DNA of 48,759 nucleotides from Hyphomonadaceae bacterium (GCA_022760335.1 JALEGE010000131.1:1-48759), one strand, 5' to 3'. Positions 27,249 to 36,043 are shown, counted from the stretch's first letter. Notes: generated by a model from the sequence alone, not told the origin. Numbers and translations are program-made.

Positions 27249-27728
27249 ATGGCAATTGATCTTTCAGCCCTGCTGGACCGCGGAGTCATCTTCCTCGAGC
27301 AATCCTGCGGCAGCCGAAAACAGGCGATTGTCCGTTTGTCTGGTGCATTGGCGGAAAAGCTTGGCCTGGATGATCGCGCGATCTTCGATGCCGTCATGGA
27401 GCGCGAACAGCTCGGCTCCACCGGCGTGGGCGAAGGCGTTGCCATTCCGCATGCACGGCTCTCGAAGATCGACACGCCTGTTGGTGGCTTCATGAAATTG
27501 TCTGAAGGTGTGGAGTTTGACGCGGTGGACGAGCGTCCTTGCGATCTCGTCTTCATGTTGCTGGCGCCGATGACGGCGGGGGCAGATCATCTGCGCGCTC
27601 TGGCCCAGGTCTCACGGGCTTTTCGCAAGCCGGAAGTGCGCGCGGCCCTGCGCGGTGCGGCGGACGCCAAGGCCATTCACGCCATACTGTGCCAGGCGAG
27701 CAAGGCTTCAACCGCCTCGGCGGCCTGA
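27249..27728 (+). CDS. ptsN: Nitrogen-PTS enzyme IIA (EIIA-Ntr)
   Basis: Phosphoryl-accepting regulator of the nitrogen phosphotransferase system, acting on potassium transport and stress responses rather than on sugar uptake. The 159-residue protein has the phosphorylated histidine His68 in GVAIPHARL and the family stretches SRKQAIVRLSGAL and DLVFMLLAP. It starts 21 bases after hpf and is followed by a strong terminator, so it closes the rpoN-hpf-ptsN transcript. NPr and EI-Ntr partners are not in the window. Confidence 0.95.
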   Translation: MAIDLSALLDRGVIFLEQSCGSRKQAIVRLSGALAEKLGLDDRAIFDAVMEREQLGSTGVGEGVAIPHARLSKIDTPVGGFMKLSEGVEFDAVDERPCDLVFMLLAPMTAGADHLRALAQVSRAFRKPEVRAALRGAADAKAIHAILCQASKASTASAA

Positions 27729-27751
27729 AAGGCCTGACAGTCGAACAAATC

Positions 27752-27790
27752 AATGGCGCCGATCTGGATGGACCGGCGCCATTTGTATTT
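27752..27790 (+). terminator. Terminator after ptsN
   Basis: A perfect 10-bp stem (27752-27761 with 27774-27783), 12-nt loop, then TGTATTTT. It lies between the convergent ends of ptsN and the DUF1150 gene and could serve both. Confidence 0.75.
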
Positions 27791-27802
27791 TCAGTCAAAG
27801 CC

Positions 27803-28051
27803 TCAGTGCAGGCTGGTCGGGGTTAGCTGGTGGGCGCGCGCGGCGGCGAAGGCGGCCTCGCGCCCTTCGACAATGGCCAGTCGCTCGCCATCGGAATTAT
27901 ACACGGCGAACAGATCGTCGGTGGTGTCCAATTGGTCCAGGGCGTTGGGGGGCAGAATACGCTGCAGCTCGTCCAGGGCGATCGGGCGGACATAGACCAG
28001 TCCGCGCATGTCAAAGTCCGCCGGCAGCGTGTTTGAAGCGTGAAATGTCAT
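27803..28051 (-). CDS. DUF1150 family protein
   Basis: An 82-residue soluble protein of a small alphaproteobacterial family of unknown function. The mark is the stretch GLVYVRPIALDEL followed by LFAVYNSDGERLAIVEGREA. ATG 28051 has a GGAAGGA ribosome site. DUF1150 genes often accompany a small heat-shock protein gene; none is adjacent here. It converges on ptsN across a terminator, and the region upstream (28052-28300) is non-coding with no feature I can name, though it should contain its promoter. Confidence 0.8.
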   Translation of the reverse strand: MTFHASNTLPADFDMRGLVYVRPIALDELQRILPPNALDQLDTTDDLFAVYNSDGERLAIVEGREAAFAAARAHQLTPTSLH

Positions 28052-28300
28052 GCTTGGGTCCTTCCTTCAAAGACAGGTCTCGGTCGACAGGCCGTGAGGA
28101 CCCTGATCGTCAGCGGCCGCTCACTTCTGTGTCTGAAATTGAGGTGGGGGTGAAGGCCGCGGTGTTCAAGCTTGGGCAGTACAAGCATGTTGCTGGGAAT
28201 GGTCTTTTGATGTCTGCCCCATAATTCGGCCTCGCTCACCATTAGGCTGCGCGCGGTCCGGGCAAGCGGCGCTGGAAACCGATGGCGTGTGTGCCGCAAT

Positions 28301-28465
28301 CAGCCCTGAGCGCGATCCATGTGAGGGCGTAAGCCCGATACGGGATCAGGCAAGGACTCAGCCCTGAGCGCGATCCATGTGAGGGCGTAAGCCCGATACG
28401 GGATCAGGCAAGGACTCAACCCTGAGCCTCGTCTCATGTGAGCGCAGCGATACGGAGACAAAACA
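28301..28465. repeat. Tandem 58-bp direct repeats (two exact, one degenerate)
   Basis: Copies at 28301-28358 and 28359-28416 appear identical, beginning CAGCCCTGAGCGCGATCCAT and ending AGGCAAGGACT. A third, degenerate copy starts at 28417. Each copy holds CGTAAGCCCGATACGGGATC. The short open frames through these repeats look like chance products. Confidence 0.85.
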
Positions 28466-28491
28466 ACCAGTCGCAGCCGAGACAAAGCAGG

Positions 28492-28740
28492 GAGTCTTTG
28501 TTGGCCACTGCCGTGGCATCCTCCGTCTAAAATTGATCCCCCGGATCGATTTTCCTGAGCTGAAGCTCAGACCGGCTGGGGGCAGCCCTGAGCACGCTCC
28601 ATCGCGAAGCGGGGATCAAACAGGAAATCCATTCAAAACCGAGAAAAAGACAGGAGTCCTTGTTAGCCCCTGCCGGGGCATTTAAAACCTAATATCGATC
28701 CCCCGGATCGATTTTCCAGCGCAATGCGCTGACCGGTTTT
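28492..28740. repeat. Two ~90-bp diverged repeats, each with GATCCCCCGGATCGATTTTC and a hairpin
   Basis: Copies lie at about 28492-28578 and 28652-28738. Both contain a shared core (28535-28555 and 28697-28717), followed by a palindrome that differs in sequence but keeps pairing: CTGAGCT-GA-AGCTCAG in the first and CAGCGCAATGCGCTG in the second, both then ACCGG. Between them, at 28583-28620, is another degenerate form of the 58-bp repeat. The whole 28225-28833 stretch holds no gene I can support. Confidence 0.7.
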
Positions 28741-28777
28741 AAATGGTGGAGCTGAACGAGGATAGTTCGAACCAGAC

Positions 28778-28825
28778 CAGCCCTGAGCGCGATCCATGTG
28801 AGGGCGTAAGCCCGATACGGGATCA
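28778..28825. repeat. Separate copy of the 58-bp repeat, 48 bp, next to the tRNA
   Basis: Matches the first 48 bases of the 58-bp unit exactly (CAGCCCTGAG ... CGGGATCA) and ends nine bases before the 3' end of tRNA-Ala. Confidence 0.8.
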
Positions 28826-28833
28826 AACGAGGA

Positions 28834-28909
<76 letters not shown>

Positions 28910-28961
28910 GGATGTCCCGGTCTTTGGGAAGCGGTGTGATTAAGGCCGAATGCCGCCCGGA

Positions 28962-29477
28962 TCAAGGGGTAACATCATCCTCATCGCCGGAAATGTCATC
29001 ATCGTCATCCAGGTCGATATCGCCTTCGACATCAATGTCGAAATCCTCATCGTCATCATCAAGGATCACATCGTCATCATCATCGTCGACGCCTTCCTCG
29101 GTGAAGCCCGAGGGGACCTTCGCATTGCTGGAATCGTCATCCTCGTCGTCATCAGATCCATCCAGGACGACGTCGTCAGCATCATCGCCGAGTTCGAGGG
29201 CTTTTGCTTCCTCATCCTCGTCTTCATCCTCATCGGAATCGGTGTCCTCGCCGGTATCGGCGTCATCTTCGATTTCGTCTTCCTCGTCATCCTCTTCGGG
29301 ATCTTCCGGCTTGGCCGCACCGCGGGTCGCCTTTTTCGGCTTGGGCGCCGTTTCAAAGAAGGACAGAGGGTATTCCATGCCGGTATAGGGCGAAACGATC
29401 GGATTTTTGTTCAGATCGTAGAAATTTTTGCCGGTTTCCGGACAGGTGCGCTTGGTTCCAAGCTCTGCTTTCGCCAC
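28962..29477 (-). CDS. TIGR02300 (FYDLN-acid) family protein
   Basis: A 171-residue protein of an alphaproteobacterial family. The conserved N-terminal ~40 residues (AKAELGTKRTCPETGKNFYD, then LNKNPIVSPYTG) have two spaced polar/Cys positions. The rest is an extremely acidic low-complexity tail of Asp/Glu with Ser/Ala. No function is established for the family. It is divergent from aroA with a 113-base gap (29478-29590), the arrangement usual in alphaproteobacteria, and tRNA-Ala follows it. The plus-strand open frames across it are serine-rich mirror images of the Asp/Glu codons. Confidence 0.9.
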   Translation of the reverse strand: MAKAELGTKRTCPETGKNFYDLNKNPIVSPYTGMEYPLSFFETAPKPKKATRGAAKPEDPEEDDEEDEIEDDADTGEDTDSDEDEDEDEEAKALELGDDADDVVLDGSDDDEDDDSSNAKVPSGFTEEGVDDDDDDVILDDDDEDFDIDVEGDIDLDDDDDISGDEDDVTP

Positions 29478-29590
29478 GTTCTTGCTCCCGCTGAGGGCTG
29501 TACGTTTTTTCGGGGGCGCGCTTGCCAGAAACGCTCGGTCCTGTCAAAGCGCAATTCACAGTTTGCGCCGCCCCCGGATCAAATATTCCC

Positions 29591-30916
29591 ATGCCATGGA
29601 CTTCTCATCCCGTCGACCGGATAACTGGTTCTATTTCTGCGCCAGGGGACAAATCCTGTTCCCACCGCGCTCTGATCTTTGCCGCCCTGGCCGAGGGGGC
29701 CAGCGAGATCACCGGCCTTCTGGAAGGCGAGGACGTGCTGCGCACGGGCCAGGCCATGGCTGCGATGGGCGCAGAGGTTGAGCAGATCTCGCCGGGGCAT
29801 TGGCGCGTCATGGGTGTTGGCAAGCGCGGTCTGAAGTCCCCTGCAGCTGAGCTGGATTTCGGCAATTCCGGCACGGGCAGCCGGCTGATCATGGGTGTGG
29901 TCGCGGGGTACCCGATCACCGCGCGCTTCACCGGTGATGCCAGCCTGAAAAAGCGGCCGATGAACCGCATTTTGAACCCACTGCGTGAAATGGGGTTTGG
30001 CGATGACGCCGGCCCGGAGGGGCTTTTGCCTTTCACGCTGACAGGGTCTGGCGAGCTGAAAGCAATGGATTACACCCTGCCCATGGCCTCGGCGCAGGTG
30101 AAGTCTGCGGTGCTGCTTGCAGGCCTGAATGCCAAAGGTACTACGATTGTGCATGAGCCGCGCGCCACGCGTGACCATACCGAGCGCATGCTGCGCGGCT
30201 TTGGCGCCGAGGTGAAAGTGGTCACTTCGCCAGGTGGGGCCCGCAGCATCGCGATCGAGGGTGGCCAGACCCTGACCGCGCTTGATGCGTCTATTCCGGG
30301 CGATCCTTCCTCGGCGGCCTTTCTGGCCACGGCCGCGCTGATTTCGCCGGCCGGAGATGTGATGATCGAGCGTGTGATGTCGAATTCCACGCGTGACGGA
30401 TATTTCGATGTGCTTGCGTATTTCGGCGCGGAACTGGGGGCCGATGAAGCCGGCGAGGCGGCGGGCGAGCGACTGATCGACCTGCAGATTTCAAGCCCCA
30501 GCCGTCTGACCGGCGCCGATGTGCCCGAACGGCTGGTGCCCGCCATGATCGATGAGTTTCCTATCCTTGCTGTGCTCGCCTCCTTTGCCCATGGGGTGAC
30601 GCGTGTGACCGGGGCCGGCGAGCTGCGCGTGAAGGAGAGCGACCGGATCGATGCCGTAATCGCCATGCTGCGCGCCAATGGTGTGGCCTGCGAGGCGGAC
30701 CCGGAAGGCTTCACTGTTGAGGGTTGCGGCGGACCGCCTCCTGGTGGTGGTCTGGTGGAGACGCGTCATGATCATCGCATCGCCATGAGCGCGCTGGTGA
30801 TGGGCACGGCGGCGCAAAACCCGGTACAGGTGGACGACATCTCGATGATCGCCACCAGCTATCCCGATTTCCTTGCGCATATGGCAGAGCTTGGCGCGGA
30901 TATCCGCGATACCTAG
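29591..30916 (+). CDS. aroA: 3-phosphoshikimate 1-carboxyvinyltransferase (EPSP synthase)
   Basis: Sixth step of the shikimate pathway: joins shikimate-3-phosphate and phosphoenolpyruvate. The preferred start is ATG 29591, from which SISAPGDKSCSHRAL follows within 15 residues; a TTG at 29522 is in frame but gives an unusual 23-residue extension. The motifs LDFGNSGTGSRLIMG and KKRPMNRILNPLREMG are of the class II alphaproteobacterial type. At the position where the tolerant CP4 enzyme has Ala (GNAATG), this one has Gly (GNSGTG). The ending RVKESDRID and TRHDHRIAMS is typical. The usual downstream neighbours cmk and rpsA are not here but about 17 kb away. Confidence 0.96.
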   Translation: MPWTSHPVDRITGSISAPGDKSCSHRALIFAALAEGASEITGLLEGEDVLRTGQAMAAMGAEVEQISPGHWRVMGVGKRGLKSPAAELDFGNSGTGSRLIMGVVAGYPITARFTGDASLKKRPMNRILNPLREMGFGDDAGPEGLLPFTLTGSGELKAMDYTLPMASAQVKSAVLLAGLNAKGTTIVHEPRATRDHTERMLRGFGAEVKVVTSPGGARSIAIEGGQTLTALDASIPGDPSSAAFLATAALISPAGDVMIERVMSNSTRDGYFDVLAYFGAELGADEAGEAAGERLIDLQISSPSRLTGADVPERLVPAMIDEFPILAVLASFAHGVTRVTGAGELRVKESDRIDAVIAMLRANGVACEADPEGFTVEGCGGPPPGGGLVETRHDHRIAMSALVMGTAAQNPVQVDDISMIATSYPDFLAHMAELGADIRDT

Positions 30917-30961
30917 ATAGCTTAATCTGGCTGCCCGCGTCCGGTGAGAGGCGCTGCTTTC

Positions 30962-31498
30962 ATGCTCCATCGCCTCTTTGCCGCCTTGCCGGTGCCCGAC
31001 GAGATTTCCGAGCCGTTGCTTGACCTGCAAAAGGGCCTCACAGGCGCGAGCTGGCGCCCGCTGGAGAACTTCCACATCACGCTGCGCTTTTTCGGCGAGG
31101 TGGACACCAATCTCGCGCGCGAAATCGATCATGAGCTTGGCCTGATCGAAGCCCCACAAATGCAGCTCGAAATCGGCGGCATGGGCTGGTTCGGCCGGCG
31201 CGAGCCGCATGCGGTGTGGGCGCGCATCGCCCCGAATGGCGACCTGGCGCGTCTTGCCGGCGCCTGCGAACGCGCCGCCCGCCGGCTCGGCCTGCCGCCT
31301 GAAAGGCGAGGCTTCAAGCCGCATGTCACGCTCGCCTATTTGCACGGCACCAGCCTGGAGGAGGCGCGCGCCTGGACCGAACGCCACGGCGCCTATCGCG
31401 ATGGACCTTTCTGGTGCGACCGGTTCCATCTGTTCGAAAGCCATAGCGGGAAAGGCCCGAGCCGGTATGAGGCCGAGGCCGACTATCCCCTGATTTGA
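30962..31498 (+). CDS. thpR: RNA 2',3'-cyclic phosphodiesterase (2H family)
   Basis: A 178-residue member of the 2H phosphoesterase superfamily, related to the former 2'-5' RNA ligases. Two HxT motifs are visible: HIT at residues 38-40 (ENFHITLRFFGEV) and HVT at 121-123 (KPHVTLAYL). It begins MLHRLFAALPVPDEI, as the family does, at ATG 30962. It lies 45 bases after aroA and may be cotranscribed. Its RNA substrate in cells is not clear. Confidence 0.9.
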   Translation: MLHRLFAALPVPDEISEPLLDLQKGLTGASWRPLENFHITLRFFGEVDTNLAREIDHELGLIEAPQMQLEIGGMGWFGRREPHAVWARIAPNGDLARLAGACERAARRLGLPPERRGFKPHVTLAYLHGTSLEEARAWTERHGAYRDGPFWCDRFHLFESHSGKGPSRYEAEADYPLI

Positions 31499-31599
31499 GG
31501 CGAAGACGCAGCGCTCAACTGCCGCAAGAAAGCAGCTGCAGTGTTGTGCTTGCCGCGATACTCGCCTTGAAAGATGAAGCTTTCCAGGGAGGACGCGAA

Positions 31600-32610
31600 A
31601 TGAAAAAATTGCTGATTATGGTGCTGGGCGCCATGGCCATGTGCGCCAGTGCGGCGGCAGATCAATGCCGTGAAATTTCCGATGACCCGACAAGTTTCCG
31701 GGCGACGCAATTCACCTATTGCGACACACAGGCATCCAATATCCGCCTGGTTGCAGAGAATCCGCAGGAGTATCCGGATATTTACAGCCATTCCGCCGGC
31801 GCAAACCTGACGGCGGAGATTGAAACACCTTCGGGAACCGTGCCGGCATCGATCCCGTGGGGTTGGGGCGACCGCGCAGGTTTCAATCTGGTGATCGAGT
31901 CCCCTGCTGACGGCCTGGTTGTGGCGGAAGCCGTGAATGCGGGTGAGCCTATCACCATGCGCGTCACCAACAGCTCCACTGGTACCGTTCTGGATGTCTT
32001 CTCGGGTGTGTTCGAGATGAAGTTTCCGGAAGACCTGGTCCCGTCCGCCACGCCGGAGCCCGAACCGGAGCCAGAGCCTGTTGTCGAGACGCCGGCTGCG
32101 CCTGTCGTGGAACTGAGTGCGTTCCAGACCGAACTGCTAGCCTCTTTCGACCGCAAGTCGCCCTACACGCAGTGGATGGACCGGGACTGTGTCGCATCAG
32201 AGGCTGAAGCCGTGCGCGAGCTGGTCCGCACGCAGCGGCTCGAACAGGTGGATGCCGAAATCGCACGACTGGAAGGCGAGATTGCGAAACTGGGCGGAAA
32301 TCCACGCGCCACGAGCCACCTCGTAGATGCCGTGGAGGCGCAACAGGTCGAACGTGCCCGGCTTGTCGATGGCACATCGAGCCGGCTTCAACCGAATATG
32401 ATCGCTGGCAACATTATCAGCGATGGTTTCTGCCGGGATCGCCAAATGGCCTATGATGATACGTTTGAAGATTGCGAGCGTCGCAGCCGGCCCAATTGCG
32501 ATTGCGAGGCGAGCACCTTCGCCGAGAATTGGCTGTCTGAAGAGTACGACACAGACAGTCAGGGCCTGGTGCGCATGAGCGTGGATGCGCGCACCCAGTG
32601 CCGCAGCTAG
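31600..32610 (+). CDS. Secreted protein of unknown function
   Basis: A 336-residue protein not recognised. It has a signal peptide (MKKLLIMVLGAMAMCASAAA), so it is probably periplasmic. Residues ~20-145 look like a beta-rich domain with QASNIRLVAENPQEY and SGTVPASIPWGWGD. A Pro/Glu linker (PEPEPEPEPV) follows, then a helical, charged part (EIARLEGEIAKLGG) and a Cys-containing C-terminus (FCRDRQ, DCERRSRPNCDCE). The ATG has a good GGAGG ribosome site. Its neighbours give no clear hint. Confidence 0.75.
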   Translation: MKKLLIMVLGAMAMCASAAADQCREISDDPTSFRATQFTYCDTQASNIRLVAENPQEYPDIYSHSAGANLTAEIETPSGTVPASIPWGWGDRAGFNLVIESPADGLVVAEAVNAGEPITMRVTNSSTGTVLDVFSGVFEMKFPEDLVPSATPEPEPEPEPVVETPAAPVVELSAFQTELLASFDRKSPYTQWMDRDCVASEAEAVRELVRTQRLEQVDAEIARLEGEIAKLGGNPRATSHLVDAVEAQQVERARLVDGTSSRLQPNMIAGNIISDGFCRDRQMAYDDTFEDCERRSRPNCDCEASTFAENWLSEEYDTDSQGLVRMSVDARTQCRS

Positions 32611-32672
32611 TCGCACCGCACTGACAAGACCGCCTGCCTGCTCTATCCCTGCCTGGAACGAGTGGAGCAGGC

Positions 32673-34037
32673 ATGGCCGACGACCGCAGCGATCCCGAGC
32701 GCAACCGCCTGAGCGGGCGTATCGCCCGTACTGCCCGCGTCGGCGCCAATCTCTCCGGCGCGGGGCTCAGCTTTGCGGCCAATTCGCTGTTTGGCGGATC
32801 GCAGGGCGATGAGCGGATTGCGCGCGCCTTGGCCGAGGCGCTGGGGCGCTCGAAAGGCCCGCTGATGAAGGTCGCGCAGATGCTGTCGACCATTCCAGAT
32901 TTCCTGCCGGCCGAGTATGCCGAAGAATTGTCAAAGCTGCAGGCCCATGCCCCGGCCATGGGCTGGGTGTTCGTCAAACGCCGCATGCGCGCAGAACTCG
33001 GCCCCGGCTGGCAGGAGAAGTTCGCCGCGTTCGGCAAGAAGGCCGCCCATGCCGCCTCGCTTGGCCAGGTGCACAAGGCGGTGCTGCATGATGGCCGCGA
33101 GGTCGCCTGCAAGCTGCAATATCCGGATATGTCGAGCGCGGTGGAAAGCGATGTCGCGCAGCTGAAAACCCTGCTCGGCCTGTTCCGGCGCCTGGATGGT
33201 TCGATCGACCCGTCAGAGATGCTGGTGGAGATCCAGGACCGGCTGCGCGAGGAACTCGATTATGAGCGCGAGGCCGCGCATATGCGGCTTTATGGCGAGA
33301 TCCATGCGGGCAGTGAGAGTGTCACAATCCCCGAGCCGGTGAATGAACTCTCCACTGCGCGCCTCCTGACCATGAGCTGGCACACTGGCGGGCGGCTGAC
33401 CGATTTCGAGGCTGCTCCACAGGAAGTGCGCAACCAGATCGCCACGAACCTGTTCTGGACCTGGTGGAAGCCGGTCAACCAGTATGCCGTGATCCATGGC
33501 GACCCGCATCTCGGCAATTACCAGGTCACCGGCGAGGGGGCAGGCCTCAACCTTCTCGATTTCGGCTGCATTCGCATTTTCAATCCGAGCTTTATCGGCG
33601 GGGTGGTGGATCTTTACCGCGCCATGCTGGCGGAGGATTTCGATGCCGCCTATGCGGCCTATGAGAAATGGGGCTTTGAGAATCTCAGCCGGGATCTCGT
33701 TGAGGTGCTGAATGTCTGGGCCCGCTTCATTTATGGCCCGATCATGGACGACCGGGTGCGCAGCGTCGCCGATGGCGTCACGCCCGGCCAATATGGCCGC
33801 CAGGAAGCCTTCACGGTGCGCAAGCTGCTCAAGGAAAAAGGCCCGGTGAAGATCCCGCGCGAATTCGTCTTCATGGACCGCGCCGCCATCGGCCTCGGTG
33901 CGGCCTATCTGCGCCTCGGCGCGGAGCTGAATTTCCACCGCCTGTTCGAAGAGAGCCTGGAAGGCTTCAGCGAGGCGGCAGTCGCTGCGCGCCAGGGTGA
34001 GGCCTTGAAAACAGCGGGATTATCCGCGCACGAATAG
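32673..34037 (+). CDS. ABC1/UbiB (AarF) family atypical kinase
   Basis: A 454-residue protein of the UbiB/Coq8 family, linked to ubiquinone synthesis and lipid handling. Visible marks are the KxGQ-like motif spelled KVAQ (PLMKVAQML), the alanine-rich loop AAHAASLGQVHKA, the lysine in VACKLQYP, the catalytic HGDPHLGNYQV and the metal motif LDFGCIRIF. The canonical glycine of KxGQ is Ala here. No transmembrane tail is evident, unlike E. coli UbiB. It lies between the secreted unknown and a CPBP protease, on the same strand. Confidence 0.9.
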   Translation: MADDRSDPERNRLSGRIARTARVGANLSGAGLSFAANSLFGGSQGDERIARALAEALGRSKGPLMKVAQMLSTIPDFLPAEYAEELSKLQAHAPAMGWVFVKRRMRAELGPGWQEKFAAFGKKAAHAASLGQVHKAVLHDGREVACKLQYPDMSSAVESDVAQLKTLLGLFRRLDGSIDPSEMLVEIQDRLREELDYEREAAHMRLYGEIHAGSESVTIPEPVNELSTARLLTMSWHTGGRLTDFEAAPQEVRNQIATNLFWTWWKPVNQYAVIHGDPHLGNYQVTGEGAGLNLLDFGCIRIFNPSFIGGVVDLYRAMLAEDFDAAYAAYEKWGFENLSRDLVEVLNVWARFIYGPIMDDRVRSVADGVTPGQYGRQEAFTVRKLLKEKGPVKIPREFVFMDRAAIGLGAAYLRLGAELNFHRLFEESLEGFSEAAVAARQGEALKTAGLSAHE

Positions 34038-34077
34038 GTCTGGTCAGCCCGGCAATAGGCAGTTACGGCTAAATCCC

Positions 34078-34809
34078 ATGATTCTCGGCCCGTATAATGC
34101 GCCACTGGCGCTGGCCTCGCGCCCGCTGATGTCTTTGTTTTGGGCCGTGTTCGCGCCGACCGTGGCGGTCTACTTCCTGGTGGGTGCCGTGGATGCTTTC
34201 ACCGGGAATTGGGCCAGCGATCAGTTCCGCGTTGGCGGTGATGCCCCCACCCGGTTCATCCTGCTCAGTCTGGCGGGATTTCCGGTCTTTGTTCTGATGA
34301 CCTTGTGGTCGGAACGGATTGGCGCCGGCCCGTTCGGCGGCCCGATCCGCAGCTCCGGGGATTGGATCGCGATTGGCGCGGTGACCGGCCCGGTGGTGCT
34401 CAATCTCAGTGTCGCGCTGATGGCGTCGCTGTTTTCTGATGGCGACCCGAACTGGGCCTATCGCGACTCTGTGGATCCGGCGCTGTTGCAGATGGATGCT
34501 GTATCGCTCGCCATGGTGGCCTTTGTGGTCTTGCTGACGCCGCTGATCGAAGAGGTCGGGTTTCGCGGGTTTGGCATGGGCTGCCTCCTCGCTCGCGGCT
34601 GGCATCCGGTCCTGGCCAATATCGCCGCCGCGGCAGCGTTCACTGCCATACACCAGGCTTACACCCTGCCGGCCCTGGTGCCGGTTTTCATCATGGGGCT
34701 GTATCTCGGCGCGCTGCGCGTGATTTCCCAATCCATGGCTGCGCCGATTGCCGCGCATATCAGCGCCAATGCTGTGTCCATGCTGGTGTTCGCCATTTCC
34801 GTGTCGTGA
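34078..34809 (+). CDS. CPBP family intramembrane metalloprotease
   Basis: A 243-residue, highly hydrophobic protein with about six to seven membrane helices. The CPBP/Rce1-like signature is present: the glutamate pair with arginine in LIEEVGFRGF, a histidine in FTAIHQAYTL, and the final histidine and asparagine in AAHISANAV. In bacteria the family processes prenylated or bacteriocin-related peptides, or has immunity and signalling roles, but the substrate here is unknown. It lies 40 bases after the UbiB-like gene and 58 bases before the TIR gene, so the three may share a transcript. Confidence 0.9.
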   Translation: MILGPYNAPLALASRPLMSLFWAVFAPTVAVYFLVGAVDAFTGNWASDQFRVGGDAPTRFILLSLAGFPVFVLMTLWSERIGAGPFGGPIRSSGDWIAIGAVTGPVVLNLSVALMASLFSDGDPNWAYRDSVDPALLQMDAVSLAMVAFVVLLTPLIEEVGFRGFGMGCLLARGWHPVLANIAAAAAFTAIHQAYTLPALVPVFIMGLYLGALRVISQSMAAPIAAHISANAVSMLVFAISVS

Positions 34810-34867
34810 GGCGGTTGCGCAGGCCCCTGAGCCGGGCGTAATGTGCCTTCTATCGTGGAGGGACGCC

Positions 34868-36043
34868 ATGGCCGATATCTTCATTAGCTACAAACGCGAG
34901 GATCAGGAAGAATATGGGCGCGTGCGCCCCCTGGCCGAGGCATTGAGCGCGGAAGGCTATGATGTCTTCTATGACGTCCAGGTGCCGCCGGGTTCGTCCT
35001 GGGAAAGCTTCCTGCAATCAAAGATCAATGCGGCGCGCGCGGTGATCGTGCTCTGGTCAAACGCTTCGGTGAAGAGCGACTGGGTCAAGGAAGAGGCCGA
35101 AATGGCCAAGAATGCCGGCAAGCTGATCCCGGTCTTCATGGACGCTGTGGCTCCGCCTTTTGGCTTTGCCCGGATCGAGGGCGCCAATCTTGCCGGCTGG
35201 GATGGGGATCTTCAGCATATTGAGTGGAAGAATCTCGTCGCCGCGATCAAGGCACGCATCGGCGAGGGGGAAGGCCAGGCCCAGCCAGAGGTGGCCCGTG
35301 TGGCTTATCAGCCGGCCAAGACTGTAACCGTGGAAAAGCGTGCATCCGGATCGGGTGGGGGCGTGATGAAAACCCTGCTGGCACTTGGCGGCATCGTCGT
35401 GCTCGCAGGTCTTGGCCTGATCGCCTATAATTCGATGCAGCAGGCAGAGATCGCCCGCGACCGCGCCGCGGATATCGCCGTGGACGAGGCCATGACGCGC
35501 GGCATTGACGAGCGCGCCTGGAGCGAGGCGAAAGAGGCCGACACCATCGCCGCCTATCGCCGATACTTGGATTTGCGCCCCACCGGGGCCTATCGCGCCG
35601 AGGCGTTGACCCGTATCGAGGAATTGGAGGCGGAAGCAGCGCGTGAGGCGCGTGCGGCCACTCCCACGCCATCGCCAGCGCCGCAGACACGCTATCGCGC
35701 CAATGGCGTTTATATCGAGGTCACGCGTGTATATCCCGATGGCAATACGATCTCGCTCAGCCGCCAGGATTTCGCCGTCAGCTTCACCTATTCGGTGCCC
35801 GCCGGGCGGCGCATGGATGTGGTGGTCCAGCCGCGCTATTCCGGGCCGGGCACCTGCCGCTGGTCACCCGATCGTCAGCCTGGCGTGTTGGCCGGCAACG
35901 GTAATTTCAGTGTCCGTTTTCGCTTCACCGGGGAGGATTGCCGCAACAAGACGCTGACCGCGGTGAATTTCCGCGTCGCGCCGGAAGGCGACTCCAGCGA
36001 TTGGGAGTCAGCCGATCATGATGTGCGCTATTCCATGCGATGA
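34868..36043 (+). CDS. TIR-domain protein with one membrane helix and a C-terminal periplasmic region
   Basis: A 391-residue protein. Residues 1-~140 are a TIR domain (MADIFISYKRED, VFYDVQVPPGSSWESF, IVLWSNASVKSDWV). Glu46 in SSWESF lines up by eye with the catalytic glutamate of NAD-cleaving TIR domains such as SARM1. A membrane helix follows at about 165-190 (MKTLLALGGIVVLAGLGLI). Beyond it lies a charged helical stretch with one TPR-like segment (EAKEADTIAAYRRYLDLRPT) and an unrecognised C-terminal ~110 residues rich in beta pattern. ATG 34868 has a GGAGGG ribosome site. The TIR is cytosolic and the rest likely periplasmic. It could be a signalling or defence protein; TIR alone does not decide. 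It is about 15 kb from the RyR operon, so linkage is only suggestive. Confidence 0.88.
   Translation: MADIFISYKREDQEEYGRVRPLAEALSAEGYDVFYDVQVPPGSSWESFLQSKINAARAVIVLWSNASVKSDWVKEEAEMAKNAGKLIPVFMDAVAPPFGFARIEGANLAGWDGDLQHIEWKNLVAAIKARIGEGEGQAQPEVARVAYQPAKTVTVEKRASGSGGGVMKTLLALGGIVVLAGLGLIAYNSMQQAEIARDRAADIAVDEAMTRGIDERAWSEAKEADTIAAYRRYLDLRPTGAYRAEALTRIEELEAEAAREARAATPTPSPAPQTRYRANGVYIEVTRVYPDGNTISLSRQDFAVSFTYSVPAGRRMDVVVQPRYSGPGTCRWSPDRQPGVLAGNGNFSVRFRFTGEDCRNKTLTAVNFRVAPEGDSSDWESADHDVRYSMR

Noticed and set aside
28300..28485. A 61-codon minus-strand open frame in the repeat field
   Set aside because: It translates the 58-bp repeat itself and has no ribosome site; best seen as non-coding.
28301..28825. 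Possible CRISPR array
   Set aside because: Tandem copies are directly adjacent with no unique spacers and no cas genes are near.
28912..29388. Serine-rich plus-strand open frame
   Set aside because: It is the mirror of the Asp/Glu tail of the TIGR02300 protein.
29522..29590. Upstream TTG start of aroA
   Set aside because: Adds a non-conserved stretch; ATG 29591 is close to the conserved GDKS motif.
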